A stretch of 64,000 bases of DNA from Pictodentalium vernedei (taxonomy: Eukaryota > Mollusca > Scaphopoda > Dentaliida > Dentaliidae), in NCBI GenBank assembly GCA_031216915.1, contig CM062294.1, forward strand, positions 165,433,455 to 165,497,454, in the 5' to 3' direction. Shown piece after piece: positions 10,306 through 20,841 of this stretch; position 1 is the first letter of the stretch, and every line of letters starts with the position of its first letter. The position numbers and the translations under genes are program-made. Below the pieces are notes generated by a model. That model did no database searches and was not told the DNA's origin. It saw only the letters and a program-made list of their open reading frames with translations.

Positions 10306-12281
10306 TGGCTTAAACCTCTATCGTGTACCGGTTGGCGGAAGGTTGTCGAGCTTTTCACAAGAATGGGCGTCGATTACGGACGACCCTTGGGTGAGAGGAG
10401 TGACTTCGGAAGGTCTAAAGATATCCTTCAAACGAAAGCCTCCATTAACTCGAAGTCCAAAGTGGACTCATCTTCCGTCAAATCCACAGAAAAGAGACGC
10501 TCTGTTATCAGAGGTGCAGTCTCTTTTAATGAAGAACGCGGTAGAGGTCGTAGAAAACCAGGAATCTCCGGGATTCTACAGCCATCTGTTTCTGGTTCCG
10601 AAACCAGACGGCTCGTTCCGTCCAGTCATAGATTTGAGCTGGATAAACAAGCTGATCGTCGCTCCGAAGTTTTATATGGAGACGATTCGGTCGGTCAGAG
10701 CGAGTATTCGGGTGAACGATTATGCATCAAGCATAGATCTCAAAGATGCGTACTTTCACGTCATGGTACATCCGACATTCCGAAAGTACCTACGCTTCGC
10801 AGTCCTAGGAGTGGTGTATCAATTCCGGGCGATGTGCTTCGGATTGAATCTAGCACCCTGGGCTTTCACTCGGGTAATGAACTCGGTAATGATCTATTTC
10901 CGAGCTCATTCGTCTGCGGTAACGTCGGCCTACCTGGACGACATTCTTCAGAGGTACGGCAACGAGTTAATGCTTCAGAACGATGTTCAGAATCTTCTTC
11001 TATTGCTCCGACGTCTCGGTTTTATAGTAAACGAGGAGAAGTCGGATCTGGTGCCGTCCAAGTCATTCACTCATCTGGGAATGAGCTTCGAGACGCACAA
11101 CAATCTCGTTCGTCTGCCGTTAACCAGAGCGAAATTAGTCAGTTGTTATGCACGCAGACAAAGTCACAGCGAGAGAATTTATGAGACTGATAGGTCTGTG
11201 CGGAGCCGCTGCGGATCTCATTCCGATGGGGCGGTTACGCACACGTCCTCTTCAAATTTTCTTGACTCAGAATTGGAGTGTGAAAATTCATTTGCTTGAC
11301 ATAGACGTTCTCTTGTCAGATCAAGTGAAACAAGAGATTCAGACTTGGGCAAACATTCAGTGGTTAACTCAGGGAGTTCCGCTGCAGTTGCCGGATCCGA
11401 GTTTTACCATTATGACGGATGCCAGTCAAACAGGTTGGGGTGCATCATTAATCCCAACGGATTCGAGATGCCAGGGTCTTTGGGATCCGCAATTCCTGTG
11501 CAAGCACATAAACATCAAGGAAATGATGTCAATTTGGCTTGCGTTACGTCACTGGATGGACATTATTCACAATGCTCATGTCCAAATCCTATCCGACAAT
11601 ATGACAGTAGTGGCGTATATACGGAATCAGGGAGGCACTCATTCAGTTCCGTTGTTCAATCTAATGGAAAGAATCCTTCTGTTTGCGCTAGAACATCACG
11701 TTCTTCTTTCGGTCCGTCACATACCAGGTCGTCTGAATGTGCTAGCAGACTCCCTTTCACGAAAGGGTCGCTTGTTGCCGTCGGAATGGACTCTCAACAA
11801 ACAAGTATTCAATCAGATTTGCTACCAATGGGAACGGCCAATGATAGACTTATTTGCGACACATCTCAACAATCAGTTGCAGACGTATGTGTCTCCGTGT
11901 CCGGATCCAAGAGCATTTGCAGTAGACGCTCTGTCGATCCCTTGGGACGGAATGATAGGATATGCGTATCCTCCAGTGCCGTTAATTCAACAAGTATTGC
12001 TAAAGATAAAACAATCTCAATGCAAGATTCTGTTGGTAGCATCTCTGTCGCCACAGAGACCATGGATAAATCTACTCAGGTGTCTGTTGTGGGACCTACC
12101 GCGAAAGCTTCCTCCACGGGAGGATCTTCTTTCGCAGGGGAAATCGCGCCAACTCCATCACAACCCGCAAGGTCTCAACCTTCACGTTTTTCCGTTGTGC
12201 GGTCCTTCTTGCATGGCAAACACTTTACAGGACGAGCAGTGGACGCAATTTCTAACTGTAGGAGGACCTCCTCTTCGCTAA
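9980..12281 (+). pseudogene. E1 RT-RNase H (pol), frameshifted
   Basis: Frame +1 to gag and overlapping it by 326 nt; the conserved part starts near 10310. RT motifs: LFLVPKPDG (~10590), SIDLKDAYF (Asp codon 10736), FGLNLAPWAFTR (~10845), YLDD (10931-10942). Near 11149 a 14-nt deletion relative to E2 moves the rest into another frame, open to 12281. RNase H follows: TDAS (Asp ~11418), IKEMMS (Glu ~11520), LSDN (~11592), HIPGRLNVLADSLSR (~11720-11765). The segment 11840-12110 (MIDLFATHL, AYPPVPLIQQVL) corresponds to the methyltransferase-like region described after RNase H in DIRS pol; I cannot confirm its active site. The enzyme would make element cDNA. Broken here. Confidence 0.85.
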
Positions 12282-12445
12282 ACTATGCGGCTAAGTGGAA
12301 GGTTTTTCGTCGTTGGTGTAGGGATCATTCTGTAGATATATTCGATCCCTCTATACCAGACATTGCAAACTTTCTAGTATACTTGTTTGACGAAATCAAA
12401 CTGCAGCCTGTTACTATAAAGGGTTATAGGTCTATGTTACTTTAA
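12110..12445 (+). pseudogene. E1 tyrosine recombinase, N-terminal remnant
   Basis: Lies in the -1 frame relative to RNase H. SFLHGKHFTGRAVDAI, AAKWKVFRRWC and PVTIKGYRSML form the core-binding domain of a tyrosine recombinase. After TCTATGTTA at about 12440 the sequence jumps to a point matching 48484 in E2, so the catalytic Arg, HxxR and Tyr are all absent. The intact element would use this enzyme to insert circular DNA; this copy cannot. Confidence 0.8.
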
Positions 12446-12665
12446 AAATAATTAGTATAAGGGATATACTGGATGTTAATAGAGAACATGAATGTTATTG
12501 TGCTCAATTATTAAGGGTAGTGTATCTTTCTAATTTAATATTAAATAAGAAAGATACATGTAAAGCCTAATACTCCTTTTCTCCTTAAGGGGTTACCTCT
12601 TTACTATATAGTTGAGCTTATTGGATTTTCCTCTATGTCCTAGGCCCTCCAGCCTGTTTACTATT

Positions 12666-12750
12666 CAGCTAAGTCTGGGTCATTGGTACAGTATAAAAAT
12701 GTTAAAAAATTTATAGTAATTTATATATTTTTTATACTTACCAATGACCC
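12666..12750 (+). repeat. E1 internal complementary region (ICR)
   Basis: 12666-12700 is the reverse complement of the left extremity (GCTAAGTCTGGGTCATTGGT, then ACAGTATAAAAAT). 12701-12750 is the reverse complement of the right extremity (GTTAAAAAATTTATAGTAAT and TACTTACCAATGACCC). Read together they spell right-end-joined-to-left-end, the circle junction used in the DIRS replication model. Confidence 0.85.
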
Positions 12751-12830
12751 TTGCAGGGATGGCTCTCCCTGGAGTTGGGAACTCTTGCCTCCCCGCTGAG
12801 TACATAGCGCTGACCAGGCACTGCCAGTAA

Positions 12831-13018
12831 GAATGATAATTGGCGCCAATTTCGGGACATCTGCGTCACTGCGCATGCGCAGTAGAGGCGTAGTATGGAG
12901 GTCCATTAGGACATGATTTCTTTTTGTTTTGGATGCAAATTTTGGGGATTGGGGGCAAAATTTGTGTTTGGCCCTGGTTTTGTTAGAGTTAGCACCAGCT
13001 AAGTCTGGGTCATTGGTA
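12831..13018 (-). repeat. E1 right inverted terminal repeat
   Basis: Inverted partner of 7126-7315. The outer 38 bp after it (to 13056, ending TTTTTTAAC) are specific to the right end and are mirrored only in the ICR. Confidence 0.85.
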
Positions 13019-13371
13019 AGTATAAAAAATATATAAATTACTATAAATTTTTTAACTTTCAGAACCGTGAGGTCGATTTGAACCAAATTTGATATGAGAT
13101 GATAATGGGTCATAAGTAGTTGATTGATGCAAAAAAAAATGTTCTCATTGCCCCGTGGGAACCTCGGGAGCTAAAAATAGGAAAAACCTTAAAACTGCCA
13201 TATCTCCAAAACTACATGGGACAGAGAATTCTTATTTTGTATAAAGCTTACTTTTTTCCAGTAGAATAGAATGGTTAAACAAAATCCCTATCAGTTTGAT
13301 CACAAGGAACTTTTTTCAGGACTTTGAAAAAGTGCTGAGTCAGCACTTTTTAACACTTGTAGGCAATGGGA

Positions 13372-15480
13372 AAAAGATTAAAAAATCTTCTTCTCCAGAT
13401 CCAGCAGGCAGAATATTTTGATATTTGGTATGCAACATTGTAGGGTGGATCTGATTCAAGTTTGTTCAAATCTGTCCCCTGGGTTCATATTTGGGCTCAG
13501 TATAGGAGCCCGATTTTGAACTTAGTGCATTTCAGGCAAATTTCTTAAAAAATCTTCTGCTCCAGATCCATCAGGCAGAATCTTTTGATATTTGGTATGC
13601 AACATTGTGGGGTGGATCTGATTGAAGTTTGTTCAAATCGGCTCCCTGGATTCATATTTGGGCTCACTGTAGAAGCCCAAATTCGAACTCAGTGCATTTC
13701 AGGTAAATTTCTTCAAAAATCTTCTTCTCCAGATCGAGCAGGCAGAATCTTTTGATATTTGGCATGCAACATTGTGGGGTGGATCTGATTCAAGTTTGTT
13801 CAAATCGGCCCCCTGGGTTTATATTTGGTCTCAGTATAGAAGCTCGAATTCGAACTTAGTGCATTTCAGGCAAATTTCTTCAAAAATATTCTTCTCCAGA
13901 TCGAGCAGGCAGAATCTTTTGATATTTGGTATGCAACATTGTGGGGTGGATCTGATTCAAGTTTGTTCAAATTGGCCCCCTGGATTCATATTTGGGCACA
14001 CTATAGAAGCCTGAATTCGAACTTAGTGCATTTCAGGCAAATTTCTTAAAAAATCTTCTTCTCCAGATCCAGCAGGCAGAATCTTTTGATATTTGGTATG
14101 CAACATTGTGGGGTGGATCTGATTCAAGTTTATTCAAATCGGCCCCCTGGGTTTATATTTGGGCTCACTATAGAGGCTCGAATTCGAACTTAGTGCATTT
14201 CAGGCAAATTTCTTAAGAAATCTTCTTCTCCAGATCCAGCAGGCAGAATCTTTTAATATTTGGTATGCAACATTGTGGGGTAGATCTGATTCAAGTTTGT
14301 TCAAATCGGCCCCCTGGGTTTATATTTGGTCTCAGAAAAGCAGCTCGAATTCGAACTTAGTGGATTTCAGGCAAATTTCTTTAAAGATCTTCTTCTCCAG
14401 ATCCAGCAGGCAGAATCTTTTGATATTTGGTATGCAATATTGAGGGGTGGATCTGATTCAAGTTTGTTCAAAGCGGCCCCCTGGATTCATATTTGGGCTC
14501 ACTATAGAAGCTCGAATTCGAACTTAGTGCATTTCAGGCAAATTTCTTAAAAAATCTTCTTCTCCAGATCCAGCAGGCAGAATCTTTTGATATTTGGTAT
14601 GCAACATTGTGGGGTGGATCTGATTCAAGTTTGTTCAAATCGACCCCCTGGATTCATATTTGGGCTCAATATAGAAGCCCGAATTCGAACTTAGTGCATT
14701 TCAGGCAAATTTTTAAAAAAATCTTCTTCTCCAGATTCAGCAGGCAGAATCTTTTGATATTTGGTATGCAACATTGTGGGGTGGATCTGATTCAAGTTTG
14801 TTCAAATCGGCTCCCTAGATTTATATTTGGGCTCACTATAGTAGCCCGAATTCGAACTTAGTGCATTTCAGGCAAATTTATTTGAAAATCTTCTTCTCAA
14901 GATCTGGCCGGCAGAATCTTTTGATGTTGGGTATGCACCATGCTTAGGGGGGTGAGATTCAAGCTTGTTCAAGCCAAGGCCCTGGGTTCATATTTGGGCT
15001 CACTGTGGTAGCCTGAAGTACAACTTAGTTCAAAATGAGGAATTTTCTTTAAAAATCTTCTTCAGATCCAGCAGTTGGAATGTTTTGATATTTGATATGC
15101 AGCATCCTTAGGGGGGTGAGATTCAAGTTTGTTCAAGCCATATCCCTAGGTCCATATTGGGAGCTTGAATTGTAACTTAGTTCAAAATGAGGAAATCTTC
15201 TTCTTCAGATCCAGCAGTCGGAATGTTTTGATATTTGGTGTGCAGCATCCTTAGGGTGGGCAAGATTCAAGTTTGTTAAAGCCAAGTCCCTGGGTTCATA
15301 TATGGGCTCCCTATGGGAGCCCAAATTATAACTTGGTTCAATATGAGGAATATTCTTTTAAAATCTTCTTTTTTTTTAAGATCCACTGGTCAGAATCTTT
15401 GGATATTTGGTATAAGCTATTCTTAGGAGGAGCAGATGCAACTTGTTGAAATCAATTCTCTGGGTTGATATTTAGGCTAC
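13372..15480. repeat. Tandem array, unit about 167 bp
   Basis: The phrase GCATTTCAGGCAAATTTCTT (with small variation) recurs at 13528, 13694, 13861, 14028, 14194, 14362, 14529, 14695 and 14863, steps of 166-168 bp. Each unit also has GCAGGCAGAATCTTTTGATA and CAAGTTTGTTCAAATCGGCC. Units after 14880 are more diverged and run to about 15480. The array is internal to the long TTAGCTCACC repeat. Confidence 0.85.
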
Positions 15481-15520
15481 CATGTCAGGTGAGCGCCCTC
15501 AGGCCCCTTGGGGCCTCTTG

Positions 15521-16714
15521 TTTATTCAGTTAACAGAAGTTTACTCTATTTATAACATATGTTCAATTAACAGGTCAAATTTGTACTGGAGATATTGTAA
15601 ATGGTTTTGTGTTTGGAAATAATATTCAATTAACAAGGTTATTCAGTTAACAGATATCCAATTAAGTGGGCCCCACTGAATAATAAATGGACACTGTATT
15701 TTAATCAGGCCTTGTTGCTAACACGTGAAAATAAATAAGCATCAATCAAAAACGGTAAAATTTTAAAGTCTCATGATTTCATACAGGTTTTGGAACACAC
15801 TGCAAGCCAATAAAATGTTTAATAAGAGGGTTTCAATTTCAATGAGGGATTGCATGAGAACCAGGGCTGCCTTTTTTGGCCTTTACTCGTTCGCTGCCAT
15901 ACAGCACCACTACAGTACGTGCCACTACCATGCATCCATTAGAATTACATAGTAGTGATACATATAGTTTTGATATAGGGGAATAACTTTTATTGCCATA
16001 TTCTTGTGTTGTAGCCAGTTAATGTATTTTTATACTAAATGTTGTACTACTATGGTGGTTACAGTACAAATTGATCAGCAGTTTTGAAAAAAATATTACA
16101 GATAGTTCTTACATTTATTCAGTGGGGAGTGGGGAGGTGGGGGCATATTGAAAACCATGATTCCCTGTTGTAGCCGGTATGACTGAATCCAGCATGGATC
16201 AAACAGGTCTTCTAAACCATATATTTGCCAGTCACTACTAATTGGGGCATTTGCTAACTCTGACGTCTTTAGAGAGAGTCCTGCAGCATATCCGACAGCA
16301 CCAACATTTTGTACCAAATCTTGTCATTGAGGGGTTAATATGTCCATATCCCTGTTCGTATCATTGAGAAGTTCCCCATCTTCAGTTTCAGAACCAAATT
16401 CGACATTTGAGTCTTGAAAAATACGCTCTATAACCTCACTTGTCCTGAAACGTTTCCAAGTAGAATTCCTCACAAACATTTTGTCTGAAAGAAGTGCCAA
16501 AACAAATGGACATACGTTTTGATCCAAACTGTATTCCTATCCGTGGGAACATCTGTTCTAGGGGAAGTAATAAGAGAGTTACTTCCCCTAGAACAGTTGT
16601 ACTGCTGTCTAGTTTCAAATTTCGACTTCAGCGATTGGGTAATTTGACTTTAGTCCTGTTCAGCAGTGAAGGAGCTAACCCTTAAGGGCATGGAGATTTT
16701 TATCTTAACTTGAC
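15521..16714. other. Intron with MITE remnants and a perfect hairpin
   Basis: 15521-15680 has repeated TTCAGTTAACAG / TTCAATTAACA motifs ending in AAGTGGGCCCCACT, related to 19709-20180. 15685-15870 (GACACTGTATTTTAATCA) matches 62825-62965. 16552-16602 is a near-perfect hairpin, TGTTCTAGGGGAAGTAA paired with TTACTTCCCCTAGAACA. No coding sequence seen. Confidence 0.5.
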
Positions 16715-19326
16715 AAAGTCAAGATAAGCTATTGCCATCACACGTGTGGAAGTCTGTGAGTCTGTGCAGGTTTGGGGTCATTTCTAGATGAGAACATCCA
16801 CTTTTGGTTGCGATCGGTCAACCGGTATGGCTGCCCGAGCCCAAAACTAAAAAACCATTAGCACAGTCTACAGGTCTTATTTATGAAGGGATTTCATTTT
16901 AACTTGGTAGGATGCCTCTGTGCATTGCCTAGATGAGAACGTCCCCTTTTGGTCATGATCTGTTAACCGGGATGGCTGCCCAAGCCCGAAAACCAAAAAC
17001 TTTTAGCACAGTCTGCAGGTCATATTTGATATGGAGGGATTTCATTGTAACTTGGTAGGATGACTCGGTATGATGTCTAGATGAGAACTTACTTATTCAG
17101 TCGTGATCTGTCAACCGTGATGACTGCCCGAGCCCAAAACCCGAAAATCTTTAGCACAGTCTACAGGTCATATTTATGGAGGGATTTCATTGTAACTTGG
17201 TTGGTTGACTTCGTATAATGTCGAGATGAGACTGTCCCTTTTTGGACATGATTTTGCAACTGTGATGGCTACAGGGGCCTGAAGCCCGAAAACCTTTAGC
17301 ACAGTATACAGGTCATATTTATGAAGGGATTTCATTGTAACTTGGTAGGATGACTCCAAATAATGTCTAGATGAGAACATCCCTTTTTGGTCGTGATCAT
17401 TCGGCCTTGATGGCTGCCCGAGTCCAAAAACCTGTAGCATAGTCTATAGGTCATATTTATGGAAGGATTTTATTGTAACTTGTTAGGTTGACTCCATATA
17501 ATGCCTAGATGATGACATCCCCTTTTAGTCGTGATTGGTCAACTGTGACAGCTACAGGTTCCAGAAGCCCGAAAACCTTGAGCATAGTCTACAGGTCATA
17601 TTTATGAAGGGATTTCATTGTAACTTCGTAGGATCACTCCAGATAATGCCCAGATGAGAATGTCCCCTTTTGGTTGCGATCATTCAACCATGATGTCTGC
17701 CTAAGCCCAAAGCCCAAAAACCTTTAGCACAGTCTAAAGGTCATATTTATGAAGGAAATTTCATTGTAACTTGGTAGGTTGACTTCATATAATGTCTAGA
17801 TGAGAACATCCCCTTTTGGACACGATTGGGCAACTCTGACTGCTACAGGGCCCAAAGCCCGAAAACCTTTAGCACAGTCTAAAGGTCATATTTATGAAGG
17901 GATTTCATTGTAACTTGGTAGGATGCCTCTGTATAATGCCTAGATGAGAACATCCCCTTTTGGTCATGATCTGTTAACCGTGATGGCTGCCCAAGCCTGA
18001 AACCCAAAAACTTTTAGCACAGTCTGCAGGTCATATTTAATATGGAGGGATTTCATTGTTACTTGGTAGGATGACTCCGTATGATGTCTAGATGAGAACG
18101 TCCCCATTTAGTCGTGATCTGTCAACCATGACGACTACCCGAGCCCAAAACTCGAAAACCTTTAGCACAGTCTACAGGTCATATTTATGGAGGGATTTCA
18201 TTGTAACTTGGTAGGTTGACTTCGTATAATGTCTAGATTAGAACGTCCCCTTTTAGACGTGATTGGGCAACTGTGACGACTACAGGGGCCTGAAGCCCAA
18301 AAACCTTTATCACAGTCTACAGGTCATATTTATGAAGGGATTTCATTGTAACTTGATAGGATGACTCCAAATAATGTCTAGATGAGAACATCCCTTTTTG
18401 GTCATGATCATTCAGCCTTGATGGCTGCCCAAGTCAAAAAACCTTTAGCATAGTCTATAGGTCATATTTATGGAAGGATTTTATTGTAACTTGTTAGGTT
18501 GACTCCATATAATGCCTAGATGATGACATCCCCTTTTGGTCATGATTGGTCAACTGTGACGGCTGCAGGTGCCAGAAGCCCGAAAACATTGAGCACAGTC
18601 TACAGGTCATATTTATGAAGGGATTTCATTGTAACTTTGTAGGATCACTCTAGATGATGCCCAGATGAGAATGTCCCCTTTCGGTTGCGATCATTCAGCC
18701 ATGATGTCTGCCCAAGCTCAATGCCTGAAAATCCTTTAGCACAGTCTACAGGTCATATTTATGAAGGGAATTTCATTGTAACTTGGTAGGTTGACTTCAT
18801 ATAATGTCTAGATGAGAACGTCCCCTTTTGGACACGATTGGGCAACTGTGACTGCTACAGGGGCCCAAAGCCCAAAAACCTTTAGCACAGTCTACAGGTC
18901 ACATTTATGAAGGGATTTCATTGTATCTTGGTAGGATGACTCCAAATAATGTCTAGATGAGAACATCTCCTTTTGGTCGTGATCATTTGGCCTTGATGGC
19001 TGCCCGAGCCCAAAAACCTTTAGCATAGTCTATAGGTCATATTTATGGAAGGATTTTATTGTAACTTGTTAGGTTGACGCCATATAATGCCTAGATGATG
19101 ACATCCCCTTTTGGTCATGATTGGTCAACTGTGACGGCTACAGGGGCCCAAAGCCCGAAAACCTTTAGCACTGTCTACAGGTCACATTTATGAAGGGATT
19201 TCATTGTAGCCTGGTAGGATGACTCCAAATAATGTCTAGATGAGAACATCCCCTTTTGGTCGCGATCACTCAGCCTTGATGGCTGCCCGAGCCCAAAAAC
19301 TTTTAGCATAGTCTGTAGGTCGTATC
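16715..19326. repeat. Satellite-like array, about 146-bp unit with a 7-unit higher-order period
   Basis: About 18 units marked by CAGTCTACAGGTCATATTTA at 16864, 17010, 17156, 17303, 17442, 17587, 17730, 17876, 18022, 18168, 18314, 18451, 18596, 18741, 18888, 19027, 19172 and 19308. Steps are mostly 143-147 bp, with three or four of 136-139. Unit variants recur every 7 units: the form with an extra GATATGG/AATATGG occurs at 17010 and 18022 (1012 bp), and the TAGTCTATAGG form at 17442 and 18451 (1009 bp). The array ends abruptly in half of a TTAA MITE. Confidence 0.85.
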
Positions 19327-19459
19327 GATGAGCTTGTTCCAATGAGGGGTCATAACCTATGTTTTAGAGACAAAAAATGAAAAAAATAATGAAAATTAAT
19401 TGGCGAGTTTTGAGAATATCGCTGGCCAGTTTTGGCCATTAAGTTAGGTAAAGGGTTAA
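19327..19459. mobile_element. Half of a piggyBac-like TTAA MITE (family A)
   Basis: Runs from GATGAGCTTGTTCCAATGAG through ATTAATTGGCGA and TTTTGGCCATTAAGTTAGG to TAAAGGGTTAA (TTAA 19456-19459). This is one arm of the family-A MITE; the other arm is missing and the 146-bp array abuts the breakpoint at the central palindrome. Confidence 0.75.
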
Positions 19460-19493
19460 ATAATATAAATATTATTAATAATGAAAAGTAATA

Positions 19494-19668
19494 AACAGAG
19501 TAATCACTTGACTGGACTGGTTACGAGAAATAATTCATTCGAGGTGAGGGGCTATGTTGTAAAACACTCATGCACATTCTCGCACTCATGTTTGTACAAC
19601 GTCCCTCACCTCTCATGAATTATTTCACGTAACCAGTCCAGTCAAGCTATTACTCTCTATTTATTAAC
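19494..19668. repeat. Long hairpin, about 175 bp
   Basis: Left arm includes CTTGACTGGACTGGTTACG and AATAATTCATTCGAGGTGAG; right arm includes CTCACCTCTCATGAATTATT and CGTAACCAGTCCAGTCAAG. Small loop near 19580. Shape of a fold-back MITE; flanking duplication not clear. Confidence 0.65.
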
Positions 19669-20291
19669 CCTTAACTGGATGGATCAGCCACTTCTGCCCA
19701 CATAGTACAGTGGGGCCCACTATATTTGATGTTTTAATTGAATAATGCTCTTAAATGAATATGGCTTCTGAACGCAGAACCATTTACCATACCTTCAGTA
19801 CAAATTTGACCTGTTAGTTTCACACAGAGTAAACTCCTGTTAATTAATTAAAGAATCTTGTAATATGTCAAATACCTTGAAAATCTGAGAATTTCACTTA
19901 TCTATAGACCAATTTCATACATCTTATAGAGGCATTTAATCTATTTTTTCTTGTTTGACAGAGCTATGTCAAACAAGATAAAATAGAATAAATTTCTGTC
20001 AAACAAGATATAATAGAATAAATTCTAGAATACAGGAAAGTGACTGAATCCCTGTTGCATGTACTGTGTGGTCCACTTAAATGCATATCTGTTAATTGAA
20101 TAATCCTGTTAATTGGATATTACTTCCAAACTCAAAACCATTTACCATACCTTCAATAAAAATTTGACCTGTTGATTGCATTTAGATTATAGAGAAATTG
20201 CCTGATAATTGAATAAAAAATATTGTGCTCACAAACAATGAATGTATGAATCTTATTACATTTTGATATTGCGTGGGTTAGAGAAAGGGTT
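19669..20291. other. Intron with MITE remnants
   Basis: CAGTGGGGCCCACT near 19709 and TGTGGTCCACTTAAATGC near 20085 look like related inverted ends of one palindromic element, with TTGTTTGACAG / CTGTCAAACAAG hairpins at 19940-20010. Nothing coding. Confidence 0.45.
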
Positions 20292-20363
20292 AATCCCCCT
20301 CTCATCCTAGCTCTGCGCTGGATGAGAGGGATTCTTTTAACATAAAGATAACAAGTTTGAGGG
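20292..20363 (-). repeat. E3 outer end (recombinase side) with hairpin
   Basis: The extremity holds the hairpin CTCTCATCC...GGATGAGAG (about 20300-20328). All of 20292-20363 is mirrored by the first half of the ICR (20571-20642). Such a hairpin near the junction may be a recombinase recognition site (inference). Confidence 0.65.
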
Positions 20364-20499
20364 TTAAGTAGCACTTCACTGATTGAGTAGTGCACGCTGG
20401 TCTCGTTTTGAAGAGTTTCAGAATGATCGACTGAGTCGATACGCATGGGCTGCGTCTGGAACTACATAAAAGTCTCACAGACAATAATTGAATCATATT
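20352..20499 (+). repeat. E3 inverted terminal repeat, recombinase side
   Basis: Near-perfect reverse complement of 25340-25488. Includes TTGAGGGTTAAGTAGCACTT and TCGACTGAGTCGATACGCAT. Confidence 0.85.
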
Positions 20500-20570
20500 T
20501 TAAAGAGATGTGAATGGTCCTCAAATTGCCCACGAGGGTGGGAACTGTACCCAGAGGGCTGGGTTGTTAC

Positions 20571-20684
20571 CCCTCAAACTTGTTATCTTTATGTTAAAAG
20601 AATCCCTCTCATCCAGCGCAGAGCTAGGATGAGAGGGGGATTCTTTCCCACATAAATCTCCCAAGTTTGAGGGTTAAGTAGCAC
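20571..20684 (-). repeat. E3 internal complementary region (ICR)
   Basis: 20571-20642 is the reverse complement of the extremity 20292-20363; 20640-20684 is the reverse complement of the other extremity 25466-25510. The two halves meet at ATT (AAT on the other strand), the same triplet found at both insertion junctions. This is the DIRS circle-junction template. Confidence 0.85.
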
Positions 20685-20841
20685 GGTTTGAAGAGAAATT
20701 TGAGGAGCATATATAAGCAATGGTTGCTAGAAAAAACAAAGAAAATTTATACTCTTTCCATAATATTTTGCAATCAAAACAGCCCAACCAATACAGTCAC
20801 TGTTTGTCAGATAACAATCCACATAGGATAACAAAAGACGG

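Larger units (their letters stand above)
7114..13056 (+). mobile_element. E1: DIRS-type retrotransposon with gag, RT-RNase H and truncated recombinase
   Basis: Runs from ATTTTTATATTGTACC to ATAAATTTTTTAAC. Order: left inverted repeat, leader (7316-8202), gag, RT-RNase H, recombinase N-terminus, ICR (12666-12750), right inverted repeat. The inverted (not direct) ends and the ICR place it with DIRS elements rather than Ngaro or PAT. Compared with E2 it lacks about 1.17 kb between 12440 and 12441, taking out the recombinase catalytic part and 3' UTR, and has a 14-nt deletion near 11149 that breaks pol. Gag is fully open, so the copy is young but cannot move by itself. It sits in the long TTAGCTCACC repeat. 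Confidence 0.9.
6711..15520. repeat. Long interspersed TTAGCTCACCTG repeat, split by DIRS copy E1
   Basis: The left end is a hairpin (AGCTCACCTGACTGAAAGTC, then CAGGGTGAGCT) followed by a GTCCGTCGTCTGTC-rich stretch. The right end is CAGGTGAGCGCCCTCAGG followed by CCCCTTGGGGCCTCTTG. Inside are the short phrases about tens of bases long seen through the family (CTTCTTCTCCAGATC, CAAGTTTGTTCAA). E1 occupies 7114-13056; removing it rejoins the two halves. I know this repeat type from bivalve and brachiopod genomes; its transposon class is uncertain. Confidence 0.65.

Noticed and set aside
10363..11184. 273-codon frame overlapping E1 RT (and 45233-45904 in E2)
   Set aside because: Shadow of the RT gene in another frame: Ser/Arg-rich, no known motif, and shifted from the frame carrying all RT motifs.
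11345..12100. Upstream part of the 366-codon frame as a long recombinase N-terminus in E1
   Set aside because: It overlaps RNase H in another frame and has no similarity to recombinases until about 12110.
6711..15520. Helitron ending in a hairpin plus CTRR
   Set aside because: The 3' end is a hairpin followed by CTCTTG, not a clear CTRR, and no Rep/helicase is present; class left open.
13372..19326. CRISPR-like regular spacing
   Set aside because: These are whole-unit tandem repeats (146 and 167 bp) without unique spacers, in a eukaryotic intron.
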